This document shows, piece after piece, positions 31,952-44,795 of a stretch of DNA of 64,000 nucleotides; positions within the stretch are counted from its first letter, which is position 1; each line of letters opens with the position of its first letter. The position numbers and the translations under genes are program-made. The notes beneath the pieces are model-generated. The model had not been told where the DNA came from. It saw nothing but the letters and a program-made list of their open reading frames with translations, and made no database searches. Origin of the DNA: Chimonanthus salicifolius (taxonomy: Eukaryota > Streptophyta > Magnoliopsida > Laurales > Calycanthaceae); assembly GCA_013350335.1 (NCBI GenBank), contig CM023536.1:14761520-14825519 (forward strand). The letters are read 5' to 3'.

Positions 31952-34900
31952 GTGTGTGTAAGGGCCCGGAATTTTTAAAATTAATATAAATGGGAATATT
32001 ATTTATTTTAAGGATGAAAATTGGAAAATTTATGGAATAAAGGGGTAAATGGGCCAAAATTTGGGCAAAGGCCCAATTATGGCCCAATAGACCATGGAGT
32101 GGATTTTAAAATTATGTAAGTGGTTAATGATGGCCAATTGGGCCATAGGAGGTCAAATTGGGTCAAATACCCATTTAGGACCCAATGGGTCAAGATGGTT
32201 AAGCTCTAAGGTAAATGGGCTAGATGGAAATGTAATTGGGCCATGGGTCAAATGGTGATCCATTTAGAGTGAATTCAATGAATTTTAAATCACCTAAGTT
32301 ACTTGGAGTTAAATCAAGGTGTTGTGGCCAAGTGGGACCCACCTCCACCTCATCAAGTGAGGTGGCGTGTGGGCCAATGATTGGTGGGGCCGGCCACCAT
32401 GATTGATTTGGTCAACCATGGGTGGAGTAATGGAGTTAGGTTGACTACAAATGGATTAACCTAAGGTAATTACCTAATTAATTAAATAATGAAATTATTT
32501 AAAGTGGTGGTTAAGAAGTGGTCAAAGTGGAGAAAATAAGAAGAAAATAAAGGAAAGAAAAGAGAGGAGCTCAAGGAGAGAAGAAAGAAATGGAAAATGG
32601 AGGGAGATCACTCTAAGATTGATGTTATCACCTCCCCTCTCATCACCCCTCCCTTTCCCTCTCTCAATTTTGAACCCTACCTTGGCCGATCCTAAGGTTA
32701 GGGGTTGCCACCATGGATCAAGCATCTTGACCTATCAAAGATCAAGAGGAAGGAGAGAGGAGGCTAAGGAGACCGACGGGAGCGGCGGAAATCGGAGGAG
32801 ACGTCGGATTGTGAGTATTTCTTAAACAAGAAATTTTGGATTTAGGGTTTAAGAATTGGAATTTATTTTATATGAATGTAATGGTGGATAGATAATTTTA
32901 TGCTATGGAGTTTAAACCCATCAAATGAGAGGGTGGAAGATGGAGACAACCCTAAATGGGTGAATTAGGGTTAGGGTAAGAAAATGAATAAATGGGTTAT
33001 GTGCATTATGTAAATTATGAAATTAAGCATGGAATGGGGTAATTGGAATAAAATTATGGGCCATAGGGTTCAGCCATGTAGTATGGCCGAACCCCATGGT
33101 GGGTGATTTGGTCTTTGATGTAATTGGTTAAGGTTTTAAGAATGGAAAGCAATGACGGTGTTAAGTTAATGAATTGTAGTAAATGAGTGAATGTGCGAAA
33201 TGTTTCGAAATGCTTTTTATGATGGAAATGTAAAGGGATTTTATGGCATTGGAGGGCATAGAAAGTGATGGATTATGAACCATGGGTTCGGCCATGGTGT
33301 ATGGCCGAACCCTATGGTGATAATGATGGATTTAATGGTTATGATTTATGGAGAAATAAATGGGAAAATGTTGGTAATTTTGATGGACCCAAAGTATGAA
33401 ATGATACCCTAAAATGGTGATGTAATAGGGATCGATTGATGGGTTTAGAGGATGGAAAAGAGGGATTAATGTATGGATGAGTTTAGGGTTTTAAATGAGT
33501 AATGGTGTGGCCCCAAGAGACATAGAAAAAATAGTGGAATATGAACCATGGGTTCGGCCATACACCTATGGTAATGTTTTACAAATTTTAAATGGGGTTA
33601 AAATTATGGAAAATGAGGAAAGGACACCATGGGTTCGGCCATGGTGTATGGCCGAACCCATGGCCCAATTGTAACCCATTGTAGTGGATTAAATTGGATG
33701 ATGGATGGTGTTTGTGGCCTCCAAAGGGAATGAATGAGTGATGCACTCATTGAAGTTAAATGCATAAGGTAAACCCCATGGGAGGATTTGATGAATTAGG
33801 TATTTTGAATCCATGACCCAAATGGTGGATCATTTTTAGGTCTAAGGTTAATGTGTATGTATGTGATTAAGTAATGGGAATTGGATTAATTAGATGACAA
33901 GTTTTAATAGTTTGGTGGGTCATAAATGAACCTAAGTTAGGGATCTAAGTTTAAAAATCAATTTTGGACTTAATCATGCATGGATAAATGGGTGATTAAC
34001 CATCGAAAATGAGGTAGTGGCAAAACCGTAATTAAATGCCAAATTCAAGAATTCTATGGAGATTGATCATGGAATGAGGGGATCTAATGTGATAACCTTA
34101 TAAGTGGTTAATAAAGCCTAGGGTGGTTGATTTTAGACATATGTACTTAAAAGTATATAATGGATTAGGTGGGACCCACAAAACCTAAATGATGACCGGT
34201 TTTTCATAAGGGCTTATAAATGGTTGAAACATGGACTAATGATTAATGTGTAATAAGGTACTAGACATCGCAGGCGGTGCGCGATCGGCGACCGGGTTTA
34301 TCGAACGGAAAGTGTAAAAGGACGCAAGTCGGTATTGGGTAGGATTCTAACCTTTTTGTAAGCCATGGATTGAGTGATGGTTGTTTTGAATTATCTTGGA
34401 AATTATATGGGTTGTTTTAAGATGGTTTTTGAGTTATGTATTAGGTAGGGGTTTTTACTTGATTTATTCTGGTAAGCATATAATTGGTTTAGAATGGATT
34501 TTAAAGCTATGATGTGTTTATTGAGGCTGTACTTGATCTCCTTTTGATAATCAAGTCATATGTTTGATTTATGGGATTTTTACATGTCATGGTTGTTATT
34601 ATATTCATTACATGGCATATGGCACCTACATCTCATGCATGGCATTGGAGGGATATGATAGGGAAAGGATGAAATGAAACCGGAGTCCGTGCTCCGTCGG
34701 GGCGACCGATAAACAGCATGGGGACATTTCACATATGTATTATGATACCTTGATGATGTTTTTCCATCAAGGGGGATGTTGTATTTATTATTGTATCTTG
34801 ATGATAGTTCTTCCATCAAGGGGGGATGCCTAGTGTGGATCGCATCTTGATGAGGCTTTTCCATCAAGAGGGTCATGGCACAATGATGGTATGGATTCTA

Positions 34901-35598
34901 TTTGGAATACTATGGATGGTTGGAAAAAGGGACATTGTAGAGTTGAGGATGAGATTGATGGGTGGGATTCATGACATAAAACACCCATTGCATTACATTG
35001 TACCAAATGGCATAATTTTGAGATAATATCTTCTATATGCTTTGTTATTACTAATCCATGTGCTAGCTCTACTCGGAGTCCTACTGGGCGCGTGTTCTAA
35101 TGCCCTACTTCTACCCTAGCTGATGACGCAGGAGGTGGCGAAACGGAAGGACGGGACGGGAGTCAAGCTTAGGAGCTTGGGAAGGCAGATTCATTATGTT
35201 GTTTAAGTTTATGTTGGAAAAATGTAATTTGAGTAGCTTAGCTTGTCGGAATGTAATAAATTAGATTACTGTCTATGTTTTGGGATTTTATTATGGACAT
35301 TATGGTTTTGAGGTATTATAGAAATTTAAATGAATGTTATCTTCCTTGCTATCTCAAATCTGTAGGATAGTCCTTGTTGTTAATTTCTTACTGAGAAGTA
35401 ATATTCCTTGAGCTTACATCTACGCGTGAACCGTACTCGTGGACTTGGCTCCACGCACGCGTAGGGTTGGCCAGTTAAGGGCCGGGCTTTAGAAGCTCGG
35501 ACTTAACTCGCGTCGTGACGTCCGTGCCCTTTGTCACTTTAAAAAAAAAAAAAATTTAACTCTGATTTATGGTGAAAAGGGGCGGGCGTTACAGTGTG
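31952..35598 (+). repeat. Solo LTR of a Ty3/gypsy element (3.6 kb)
   Basis: The unit 31957-35593 starts TGTAAGGGCCCGG and ends GGGCGTTACA, with a perfect 5-bp target duplication GTGTG on both sides (31952-31956 and 35594-35598). No second LTR or coding domain is inside, so it is best read as a solo LTR left by LTR-LTR recombination. Inside, ATGGGTTCGGCCAT and GTATGGCCGAACCC words recur (about 33060-33670), and short repeats around CTTGATGATG...CCATCAAG lie at 34750-34870. The length and terminal motif fit long-LTR gypsy lineages such as Tekay/Del; the lineage is inferred. Strand is arbitrary. Confidence 0.8.
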
Positions 35599-37894
35599 CC
35601 CCTTAGTAGGGTTGTCATCTGGACCAGATCCCAGATCTGGACCAATAGTGTATACTGTTGGTGTTTTTTTGTGGTGGGTTAGTTAAGATCCAACCCATCA
35701 CCACAAAACTTGGGTCACATCCCTTTTCTTCAGATCTCTGTCTGGTCCACAACTCTTTTTGGAAGAGACAGAGTAGACCCATTGGGCCATTATTGTTATT
35801 CTAATATATAAAATTTGAAAAATAATTTTTCTACATCCCGGAGATTCTCCGATTTCAAGTTTTTCTTGGAAGATAACCATTTTCAATTCAAAATGGAAAT
35901 GGATATTTTTTGGGGTTAAAAATGGTTACTTTTAGGAAAAGTATTTTCCTTTGCCCACATCCAAATGTAGCCGTGGAGAAATGTTTACTTTCAGTTGTAA
36001 AGACCTCACAAAATTATTCATATTAGCTCTTTGGTGACCTTTTTTTTCTGATCTTAATTTGTTTGTATGATCCTAGAATTTTGATTAATAGTGTGTAGTT
36101 GTTTCATTCTATGGAAAGAGAGATAATAGATTGAAAGAAGATGGTTATTTTTGTATGGAGATCTAGAAAGGGATTTCGATGATGGGAAAGACATGGATTT
36201 TACTGCCAACAAGACAAGGAAGTGCCACAAATTTCTGAGAATCTTGAAATAATTGTTTTTATTTGATATCCATATGTATTTGTGAAACTCCTATCTTGGA
36301 TTCTTCTGATTGGAAAGTATCTTTGATTATTTATGAATTAGCTTGTACTTGCAGGTATATAAAAATGGAATACACTCAGTTCATGGCTTTCCCTGTAGAT
36401 TATTATAATTCGGCATTGTTGATTGCCTTTGATTATTGTGATCTATATTTGAAGATTCTTTTGTAATAATGTAGGGTGTTTAGGGTAAAACAGAGCAAAC
36501 AAGATTAGAAATGGAGGAAAGAATAAGATGTTCACCCAAATGGTTTAATCTAAATGTGGTGTATGGGAAATTTGAGAAGGGTGAAATAGATGTTCTTGTT
36601 TGGATTTTTAGTCTTTCTTCTCATTTCTTGATAAGTCCTTTTGTTATGTGATTATTGCATTCTTTGTGTGTTTCTTGGGCCTTTTGGAATCACTATCTTA
36701 AGGATTGGTGAGGCTCTAGTCCCCTTGGTAGGGGAATGTTTTACAGAAAATGGTAACTCTTCTATGTGCTAATATTTTACTATGTGCATTTCCAAACCTG
36801 TACAAAGAGATTCATGTTCTTCTCTTCACCTTATAGTTTATGAACCACTCCAGCAAGTTGAGATCTTGGTTGAGTATCTTGGCCATTTAATAAATGGGTT
36901 GACTCTTCTTGAACCCATTTATGGGGGTATAGCCTGAAATGTTTATTGGGTACACTCATATAACTCTTTGCTGGTAGCAATGCACTATCTAAGAATGGTA
37001 AATGGTTTAACTGAGAAATTAAAGAAATAAAGTAAATGATTTAACTAGAAATTAAAGAAATAAAATACTATAGTTGTGTAAATGATACCTGTCTCTATTT
37101 CTATTGTGAGACACTTCTGTATCATAAAAAATTTATATTTATGATTGTTTGTTGGATATTTTATTTTAATATTTCATATTTATTTACTCTTACTTGTTCA
37201 TGGATTGTTTTTTCATATATGCGGTTAATGTATTTTTTTTTTTTCACTTGCTTTTTCAGGTCTTGAGTTAGTTTATAAATGTTAACTCTGAATTTGAAAA
37301 GCCATCATGGAAGAGATGCATCAAGAAGAGGCCAAATAGAGCAAGAGAGACACATTTTATATTTCTATTTAATATTTGTTTTTATATCAAGGGTAATAAG
37401 TCCAATTTAAACTTTTTATATTTTCAATTCTCAATAGTAATTTTTTTTTTTAGTTTTTCCCTTTATTTGATGCTAATAGCTAATAGTGGTAAGAAATTTG
37501 AAATTTCACTAGTGTAGTGTGAAATATTGATTTTTAAAAATGTGTATTTAGCTAGGTAAACATAAATTTTCAAGTTAAAAAATGGATGTTGAATTTGTTA
37601 GTACCAAATTTTAAATTTAAAAATGAATATTGAGTTCAGTAGTATAAAAATTAAATTTTTTTTTTTTATAATATAGGGTCTGGTAGCATCCAAGCAAAAA
37701 CTAGGATCTAAACTGGATGAAACTGATAAACAGGCCTTTAGGCCGTCGAAGATCCGATAGTCTGATCGGGCCTGACAGGATTCAAGACTAATTGGATCTT
37801 GTATTATAGGGTCGGGCCACGGAAAATCCGATTATCTTCTTCGGGCAGGCTAGATCTTGCCGGGCCACCGGACCTGAGTCCGTTTCCAAGCCTA
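35599..37894. other. Right part of the hAT-like element
   Basis: AT-rich sequence without a convincing exon. CACATCCAAATGTAGCC at about 35957 resembles MITE ends such as that at 20205. Short ORFs (35698-35886, 36263-36466) show no domain. The last 220 bp are rich in GGGCC and CCGGAC words that mirror the left end. Confidence 0.45.
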
Positions 37895-37984
37895 ATCGTA
37901 ACCATCAAAGCTTATAATTGTCACAAATCCTAATGCTAAACCACCTTAAAACCATGGTCTTTCATTCCTAGTCTCTCCATAATC

Positions 37985-38250
37985 ACCATCACTCTTCGAA
38001 AGTGGTGGCGCGCAAAGATTATAGATACCGAATTCCGATGTATATAGATGAGTCAGTTCAAGTCTGAGGTTGATTGTCTCGTGGAATTTGACAGGTTCAA
38101 GTTAAGGCAAGAAATTTAATGCTTGCTAGCTAAAGCCAAGAAATTTAATGAAGAAATGCTTGTTAGAATTGTATCAGGCAAGTGACTCATTGTATCAGAC
38201 AAGTTATTAAATGACAGCCTGACCAAATCCAGTTCTGTGTGCCCACGTTT
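37985..38250 (-). pseudogene. RLP fragment 1 (C-terminal juxtamembrane end)
   Basis: The plus strand matches RLP B around 50060-50230: GAAAGTGGTGGC then AAAGATT (the region for LCGPPLS), GAGGTTGATTGTCTCGTGGAATTTG, TTCAAG...CAAGAAATTTAATGC and AATTGTATCAGGCAAGTGA. Identity is moderate with small insertions and an internal repeat of AAGAAATTTAATG, so it is an old pseudogene with the same orientation as RLP A and B. Confidence 0.6.
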
Positions 38251-38640
38251 CAGAACTTCCATTTCCTCCCTCCTTTCAAAGTCCCATCTCCATCAATACC
38301 CCACCATCAATAACACAACCTCCCAGTTTCCACGTTGATGACCCTTTTTGCCTAATTATTTTCCCCATCGTTAATGACTTGAGAACTACTGTACATGTTG
38401 ATTTCATCCCATTTGACCCAAGTCCTTAATTTCCACCTTTTATTTATCTCATCATTTACCCCATTAATCTCATTATCAACCCATTAAATTCTATTAATCC
38501 TATTTATTTGTCCATTAAATCCAAATCGAACCCATCACATTCCTTTTATCTAATTCCCCTGCGTCACTTTCATAGCTACTAGTGTGAGAAATTCCAAAAT
38601 ATGACCGAATTTGACCTTCTAAATTACTGCCTCTTATATG
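38251..38640. other. Pyrimidine-rich spacer
   Basis: The plus strand is rich in CCATCA and CCCATT words. I see no RLP similarity or ORF; it separates RLP fragment 1 from the copia insertion. Confidence 0.4.
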
Positions 38641-39336
38641 AAGTATGTCGAAATTAATGCATAAAATAAAGTCTACATTGACTCGGTGTCATGTTTGAGT
38701 CATGGCTTATTTTGTGAGTCATTCCACTACCTCATCATTTAGGATATGTGTTGTTAGTCTCATGAATATAGGATTAGGTGTCCTATTGGAAAAGACTAGG
38801 TGTCCCATGTTTGTTAGTAATAGTTGATGAGGTGTCTCATATTTGTTAGTCATGGCTAATGAGGTGTCCCATCTTGTGACAATAAGTCCCTAGACTTAGG
38901 CATACTATCGTGATGTGTAATTAGTTGTTTATTTCTTATTTAAAGAGATGTAGAACTTATGATGCAATGTAGCAATAATTAGTTTCTTATTTTATATAAT
39001 TTTGTCTCATATTTTTCATGTATTTCCTTTGTTCTTTCATGCTACTCAATTGAGAGACGTGGAATTTTTCTAAGTGTGTGTGTTACCTCTCCCTAACGTA
39101 ACAAGTTGCAAGAGAGAAGACCAAACTTGCTTCATAGCTTCTTGAAGCTAACCAATGGTATGTGAGCCAATTTCTTTTTTTTGAAATTCGGTGACAATTG
39201 TAGAAAGAGTAGCATGATGGTGGGCAACCATACAACAGTCAATCTGTCATAGCTGTTTGTTCCCTTCTTCAAAGAGAGGGAAGCCCACTGAAAAAAAAAA
39301 TCCACGTTAAATCGTGTGCCCTCTCTCATTATATCT

Positions 39337-39376
<40 letters not shown>

Positions 39377-39779
39377 AGCCTCTCAAAGAGGAAGGATATA
39401 ATTACAATCCCTTAATCAGAGAACCTGACAAATATAGTAAAATACAAGCATAGAAGATCAACCATTTCCTCTAATAGAAATGTACGTGACGCACAATGCA
39501 AAGGTATTATAAAAACAAATTCTTGTAGAATTAGCACCGTTAAGAATGTTTTATATGTGTTTGATTTGGATACAAGTTTGCTTAGTGTTTGACAATTTAT
39601 GCTTGATGGGTACTCTCTTGTATTTGAAGATTCTAAGTGTTTGGTATTTAATAATAAGACTAAGATTTATTGGCTGAAATTCCCATGGCCAAAAACAAGA
39701 CTTTTCCTCTTAGTCTTGATCATGGTGAGAAACATGCATTGAAAGTGTCTTTAATGGATGATAATTGGCTATAGCATCA

Positions 39780-41155
39780 TAGATTTGGCCATTTGAGCTT
39801 GAAGAGCTTGTTATTTTTGTCCAAAAACAATATGGTCAATGGTTTACCTTCTATTAAGTCAGATGACAGTATATATGAAAGTTGCATAAAGGGAAAACAT
39901 CATAGAGATCCATTTCCAAAAAAGTGTGCACGAAGGGCCTCAAAACCAATTGGGTTGGCACATGCTAATTTGTGTGGTCCAATGCAAACACTTTCATTTA
40001 AGAACAACAAATATCTTGTTGTGTTTGGGTTGGCACATGTTGATTTGTGTGGTCCAATGCAAACACTTTCATTTAAGAACAACAAATATCTTGTTGTGTT
40101 TGTGGATGATTTCAGTAAGATGACTTGGATATATTTTGTTAAGGAAAAATTTGATGCGCTGCATGTTTTTCAAAAATTAAAAAAACATATTTTGAGAAGC
40201 AAAGTGGGTATGCATTAAAAACATTACATACCGATAGAGGTGGAGAATTTACATCAAAAGAATTTACAGACTTTTGCGGAAAAGAAGGTATTTCCAGGCA
40301 ATTGACAACAAGCTACACAACTCAACAAAATAGTGTAGCAGAGAGGAAGAATAGAAGTTTGGTGGAAATAGCCAAAAGGATGTTTAAGGCCAAAAAATTG
40401 CCAAAATCATTTTGGGCTGAAGCACTGCATACAATAGCATACATTCTCAATCGAAGTCCCACTTCATCCGTGCAAGACATGACTCCTTTTGAAGCTTGGA
40501 GTGAATGGAAGCCTAAGGTAAATCATCTAAAGGTATTTGGCTCAATTGTTTATGTGCATGTTCCATCTCAAAGGAGGCAAAAATTAGATGACAATAGTGT
40601 GAAATGCATATTTGTGGAACATAGTGTTGAATCCAAAGCTTACCGTTTGTATGATCCCTTTGCTAAAAGACTCATTGTTAGTCGTGATGTGATTTTTGAT
40701 GAGCAAGATGAATGGAAATGTGATGAAATGCAATCCACACCTTTGGTTTTGGAAGAAGAGAGTCCAATGGTTGAGAATGGAAATCAAATGTCTTAAATTC
40801 CTCTTCACCAATGACTCCTTTGGCATCTACAAGTTCATCTTCTCCAAAATCTTCATCTTCTTCTGGGACTCCACCAAGGAAGATGAGGTCTTGGAGAGAA
40901 ATATATGAAATGTGTCAATTCACTCAAATTGAAGAACCAACCAAATTTGAAGAAGTCATGTTGCATAAAGAGTGGTGTGATGCCATGGATGATGAGATTA
41001 AAGCTTTGGAAAGAAATGAGACATGGGAACTTGTAAATTCGCCAAAAGATAAAGATGTGATTGGTTTGAAGTGGATTTACAAGGTGAAATACAATTTTTT
41101 TGGCTCAATTCAGAAGCTTAAGGCAAGGTTAGTTGCCAAGGGGTACATGTATTAG
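39780..41155 (+). pseudogene. Copia GAG-pre-integrase, integrase and RT start, with an internal 75-bp duplication
   Basis: HHRFGHLSLKSL starts the pre-integrase segment (about 39775). The integrase follows with FVDDFSKMTWIYF (first Asp), HTDRGGEFTSKEF (second Asp) and QQNSVAERKNRSLVEIA (Glu), then FGSIVYVHVPSQRRQKLD. The start of RT (EWCDAMDDEIKALERNETW, GLKWIYKVK, KARLVAKGY) ends at 41155. A frameshift lies near 40205 and a stop near 40796. The 75 bp at about 39950-40024 are repeated directly at 40025-40099, duplicating 25 residues (GLAHANLCGPMQTLSF...) just before the first catalytic Asp. Confidence 0.85.
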
Positions 41156-44110
41156 GTTTATTAGCAAATAAACACACCAATAAACAAAATAAAATCAGTA
41201 AAATAAACACCGACAATTTTATGTGGTTCGGCCCACCCTTAGCCTACGTACACGAAACTTGAAATATTTATATTAAGAGAAAAAATAATACAATTGTACA
41301 AGAGAAACTGTTTTGGAACCAAACTCACTTACTAGAGCCTCCTAAAGAAACAAAAGATCAGAAATCATTTTTACAGTAAGATTCCTTTGATCACTGTGAT
41401 TTCTTTATTGATTTACAATATATTTTCTCCACACTGAATAGGTGGTTTAGAGTATGATATTTATAACACAGAGTGATAGATAAGAGATAAATGAATAGGA
41501 AGATGAGATAAGAAGGAAGAGATATGTTTGAACTAGACTTCTTAGCCTTTTGGATCTCCATCCGTGATGATCCTTATCTTCTTTAGATGAGGATCGGTGG
41601 TCTCAATCCATGTAGCTGGATAAGCTTGAGTGCATTGATTTATTTGCTTGAAATCATGACTGACAAGACTGGTACCGTCAATACATCCGTCCAATTCCTG
41701 CAACTCAATCCCGATTTGATACTTTGTCTTCTCCATGTCTTGGGATCAATTTCTAAATCACATCTGAACCTTCTTCTGTCAAGGATCAGATCTGTAAGAT
41801 GCTCTTCTCTTCCTCCTTGCTGTCAGCAATAAGCCCCCCACACTAGACAGTGCTGGTATCACTCTCTCTTTGCCGTGTGTACTCTGCACCTCAATCTTGA
41901 ACAGCAACACAAGAACTATCTGTCTCGTCCTACAGCACCCACACGCTGCTATTAGCCGGCTGACCCTTGTTGAGCACTGAAAATTACCATTTTACCCTTT
42001 AATTTTGGATCAGTTAACTTTTGATTTGTGAATATTAGATGCGTTTAATAGAGTTTTTAAGTTTTGCAGTGTATTTGTGAGAATACAAGAAAAATGAATT
42101 AAAATGAAGAAAAGTGGGCCATAGTCCTATTTTTGGAAAGTTTATAATTTTTACCACCTAATTTGATTTGGAATTATTGTAAATTATTATAATTCAGATC
42201 CGGATATGAGAGTTTGAATTATAATAATACTTTTTAGACTGTGTTAGATTATAAAGGTGGTAGAAATTTATAAACATACAAATAGACTCACTGTTCGAAT
42301 CTGAAGCCTGAAGACAAAGTCTGCAATTGAAAGCCAATGAGCCAAAGTCCACCAGTATTCCGGGCCAGATAAAAGTCCAAGTATGGGATCCAAGTCCAAA
42401 AGACCAAGTGGGACCAGTGAATTTCGTTTGAAGGATGGTGCCTTATCTGTAAAATTCGGCGTTTGAAAAAGACAGTGGATTTGGATAAAAGATAGTGGAT
42501 TTCAATAAAAGACAGAGATAATGATAAAAGAGTTTGAATCAAAGGAGAGATAAGAAAGAGAGGGATAAGGAGGAACAGAGATAAGGAGATGAAGGAGTTA
42601 GCTGATCTCAACAGAGAGAAATTTTGAATTTGAATGGGTCTCTTATCTTGGCTGAATTTGAAGGGTCTCTTATCTTATCTCTTCTGACTCCTATAAATTG
42701 ATGGATTTGGGTTCATCGAAAGTTGAACCGGGCAAGACATCGAAGGGACTGAAATTGGACGACCAAAAGACAGAAGAAAAAAATAAATAATTTCTTGTAA
42801 GTTATTTTATTTTTATTTTAATTTTTTTATGTCAAGTCCAAAAGAATTGTATTTCATTTCCAATTTATTAATAGAAATTCATGGCAGTTGTTTAGATTTA
42901 TGATGATCCCAGTTATTAAAATATTTAATAATGATGATTTGTATTTTATTTTTTATTCTTTTTACGAACTTTATGTTAAAAAAATATTTTTAGAATTTTT
43001 TTTCAAGGAAAGTAGAACCCCTATTAGGATCAGTGGGACTTTCCGTCTTTCCAATCTAAGGTTCTTATCAAGAACAGTTGTTTTAGATTTGGGGAAACAC
43101 AAGTATAAAACCCGCTCAAGCCTAAAGCTTGAATTGAAAAAAATCTGATTTAAAGAATGACATAAAAATTCTAATTAGAATTTTAATAGAAAATAAATTT
43201 GAATTATATTTTATAACTCTAGAACATTTCATAGTCTAGGCCGTGATTTTATTATTCTTAAATTGGATAATATGCCGCGTCGATGTTTGACCCGATTCCA
43301 TTGTAGATTATGTAAAAAAATTTATTTATTCTTGATTTATTTTTCTTTTTCTCAAAAATTCATCAAAATTATTCATTGTTCTAAATTAAGATTATAACTA
43401 AATGTTTTAGAAAATTATTTCCTTAAATCACAACATTTTTAATAGTGCCAATTTCTATTTCATACATATATTTTGTCGGTTTCCCTTGGGTACAACCTCG
43501 CACTCATACTCTATATTATAAATTGGTTCGTACGCTTGCGAGTAATTTAAAATTCACATCAACCCTCTCTGTTGACCCACTCTCTCTGTGTGTGTCTGTC
43601 CTCTCCATACGGTTAGCAATTATATAACCTCTTCACAGTGGGCGTCTCTGGCTATAATATAAAGAGTCCTAGGTCTGCAATATTCTAGAACTGATCTCGA
43701 GTCCTTGGTCTGCAATAATCTAGAACTGATCTTGTATCACCCAAGGAAACACATGTTGTTTGTGTACAAGCCATCACATACAACTGTCCTATTTTGAAGC
43801 CACCACGAAGCATATAGAAACCCATTTAGAGAACCAGCACATATTCATTAGGCATGCCATGCAACCACACATTCATCCAGTGTGTGGACCATGTAGATTC
43901 GTCCAACATGCATGTACATGCTCAAGCCTGCTAGATTTTGGAAGATGCAATATTCAAGGAGAAAAATTGGCCTTATTTTTCTTCACCTCCACGTGTATTT
44001 TCTAATATGAGATATTTTCTTCCCACTTTGTGTAAGCTCAAATTTATCTAGAATAATCCAAGCTTAGAAAGTAATCTTCATAGAATTAGAAACTAAGATT
44101 ACATCCAATC
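41156..44110. other. Unidentified 2.95-kb segment inside the copia element
   Basis: The copia RT frame breaks at GTACATGTA (41154) and RNase H similarity resumes near 44110, without the central RT. The segment holds ATTTTATGTGGTTCGGC near its left end (41216-41232), a 35-bp tandem pair around GTCTGCAATATTCTAGAACTG (43665-43735), a purine-rich patch (42490-42600) and AT-rich DNA. Minus-strand ORF 42288-42611 and plus-strand ORFs 42888-43148 and 43760-44005 have no domain I recognise. No terminal repeats or target duplication were found, so replacement with deletion is as likely as a clean insertion. Confidence 0.5.
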
Positions 44111-44795
44111 TTACACAATATTGAGAAAATATCGCAAGCCCCGTTTGAGATTGAGCCATATGTCCAAGATATGATGCAAGCTACAAGTCTACTATTAAGA
44201 TATATGCAAAGTCCAAGCAAGATCCATCATGGAGCTGCCAAACGAGTGTTGAGATACTTGAGGGGCACAATTGCCTATGGATTTTACTACAATGCTAACA
44301 TTAATGTTTTCAAATTGTGTGGTTTTCGTGATAGTGATTGGGCAGTTTCACTTGATGACTGAAGAAGCACTACAGGATACACATTCAATCTTGGATCGGG
44401 TGCCATCTCATGGTCTTCAAAAAAGCAACAATCAGTTGTTTTATCATCAGCGAAGGCTGAATATGTTGCGGCTGCAACAGCGGCATGTCAAGTTATTTGG
44501 ACAAGGAGAATCATGGTCGATATGATGCAAAATCAAGATGAGGCAACCACCATCTATTGTGACAATCGATCCACAATTGCTATGCCAAGAAATTCAATGA
44601 ATCTGAACCGTACAAGGCACATGGAGATTCGGTATCACTTCATCCGTGACTTGGTGGAAAATGGAAGCATTGATATGGCACACATCAACACCAATGATCA
44701 AGTGACTGATATCTTCACAAAGTCATTGCCGCTAGACAAGTTCATCTACTTCAGATATTTGCTTAGAGTGTCTATATTTATGCATTAAGGGGAAA
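44111..44795 (+). pseudogene. Copia RNase H, broken
   Basis: The frame includes SLLLRYMQSPSK, AAKRVLRYLRGT, FRDSDWAVSLDD, then a stop where CGA would read Arg (TGA at about 44360), followed by STTGYTFNLGSGAISWSSKKQ, SSAKAEYVAAATA, IYCDNRSTIAM, RTRHMEIRYHFIRDLVENG and DQVTDIFTKSLPLDKF. The catalytic D and E positions are visible. The polypurine tract and right LTR follow at once. Confidence 0.8.

Larger units (their letters stand above)
31324..37902. mobile_element. hAT-like DNA transposon containing a nested solo LTR
   Basis: The ends are inverted: TAGGGGTGTAAACGGAC at 31332 and TAGGCTTGGAAACGGAC read inward from 37894. The 8-bp flanks are ATGGTAAC (31324-31331) and ATCGTAAC (37895-37902), 7 of 8 identical. 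Without the nested LTR the element is about 2.9 kb. No hAT transposase domain is recognisable, so it is non-autonomous or gutted. The left part (31450-31955) is C/T- and CG-rich and resembles a promoter and 5' untranslated exon, ending in a donor-like GTAAAA; a TTTTTCAGGT acceptor-like site occurs at about 37252. These hint at a remnant gene structure. ORFs in the C/T-rich part are compositional. Confidence 0.75.

Noticed and set aside
31409..31978. Arg- and Ser-rich ORFs on both strands
   Set aside because: They follow from the C/T-rich composition; no domain and no conserved frame.
31957..35593. A host gene with exons in the 3.6-kb TG...CA unit
   Set aside because: Perfect GTGTG target duplication and TGTAAG...TTACA ends show a solo LTR; no conserved protein is encoded.
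39338..39372. Short (AT)n run as a functional site
   Set aside because: Simple microsatellite just inside the copia element; nothing else supports a role.
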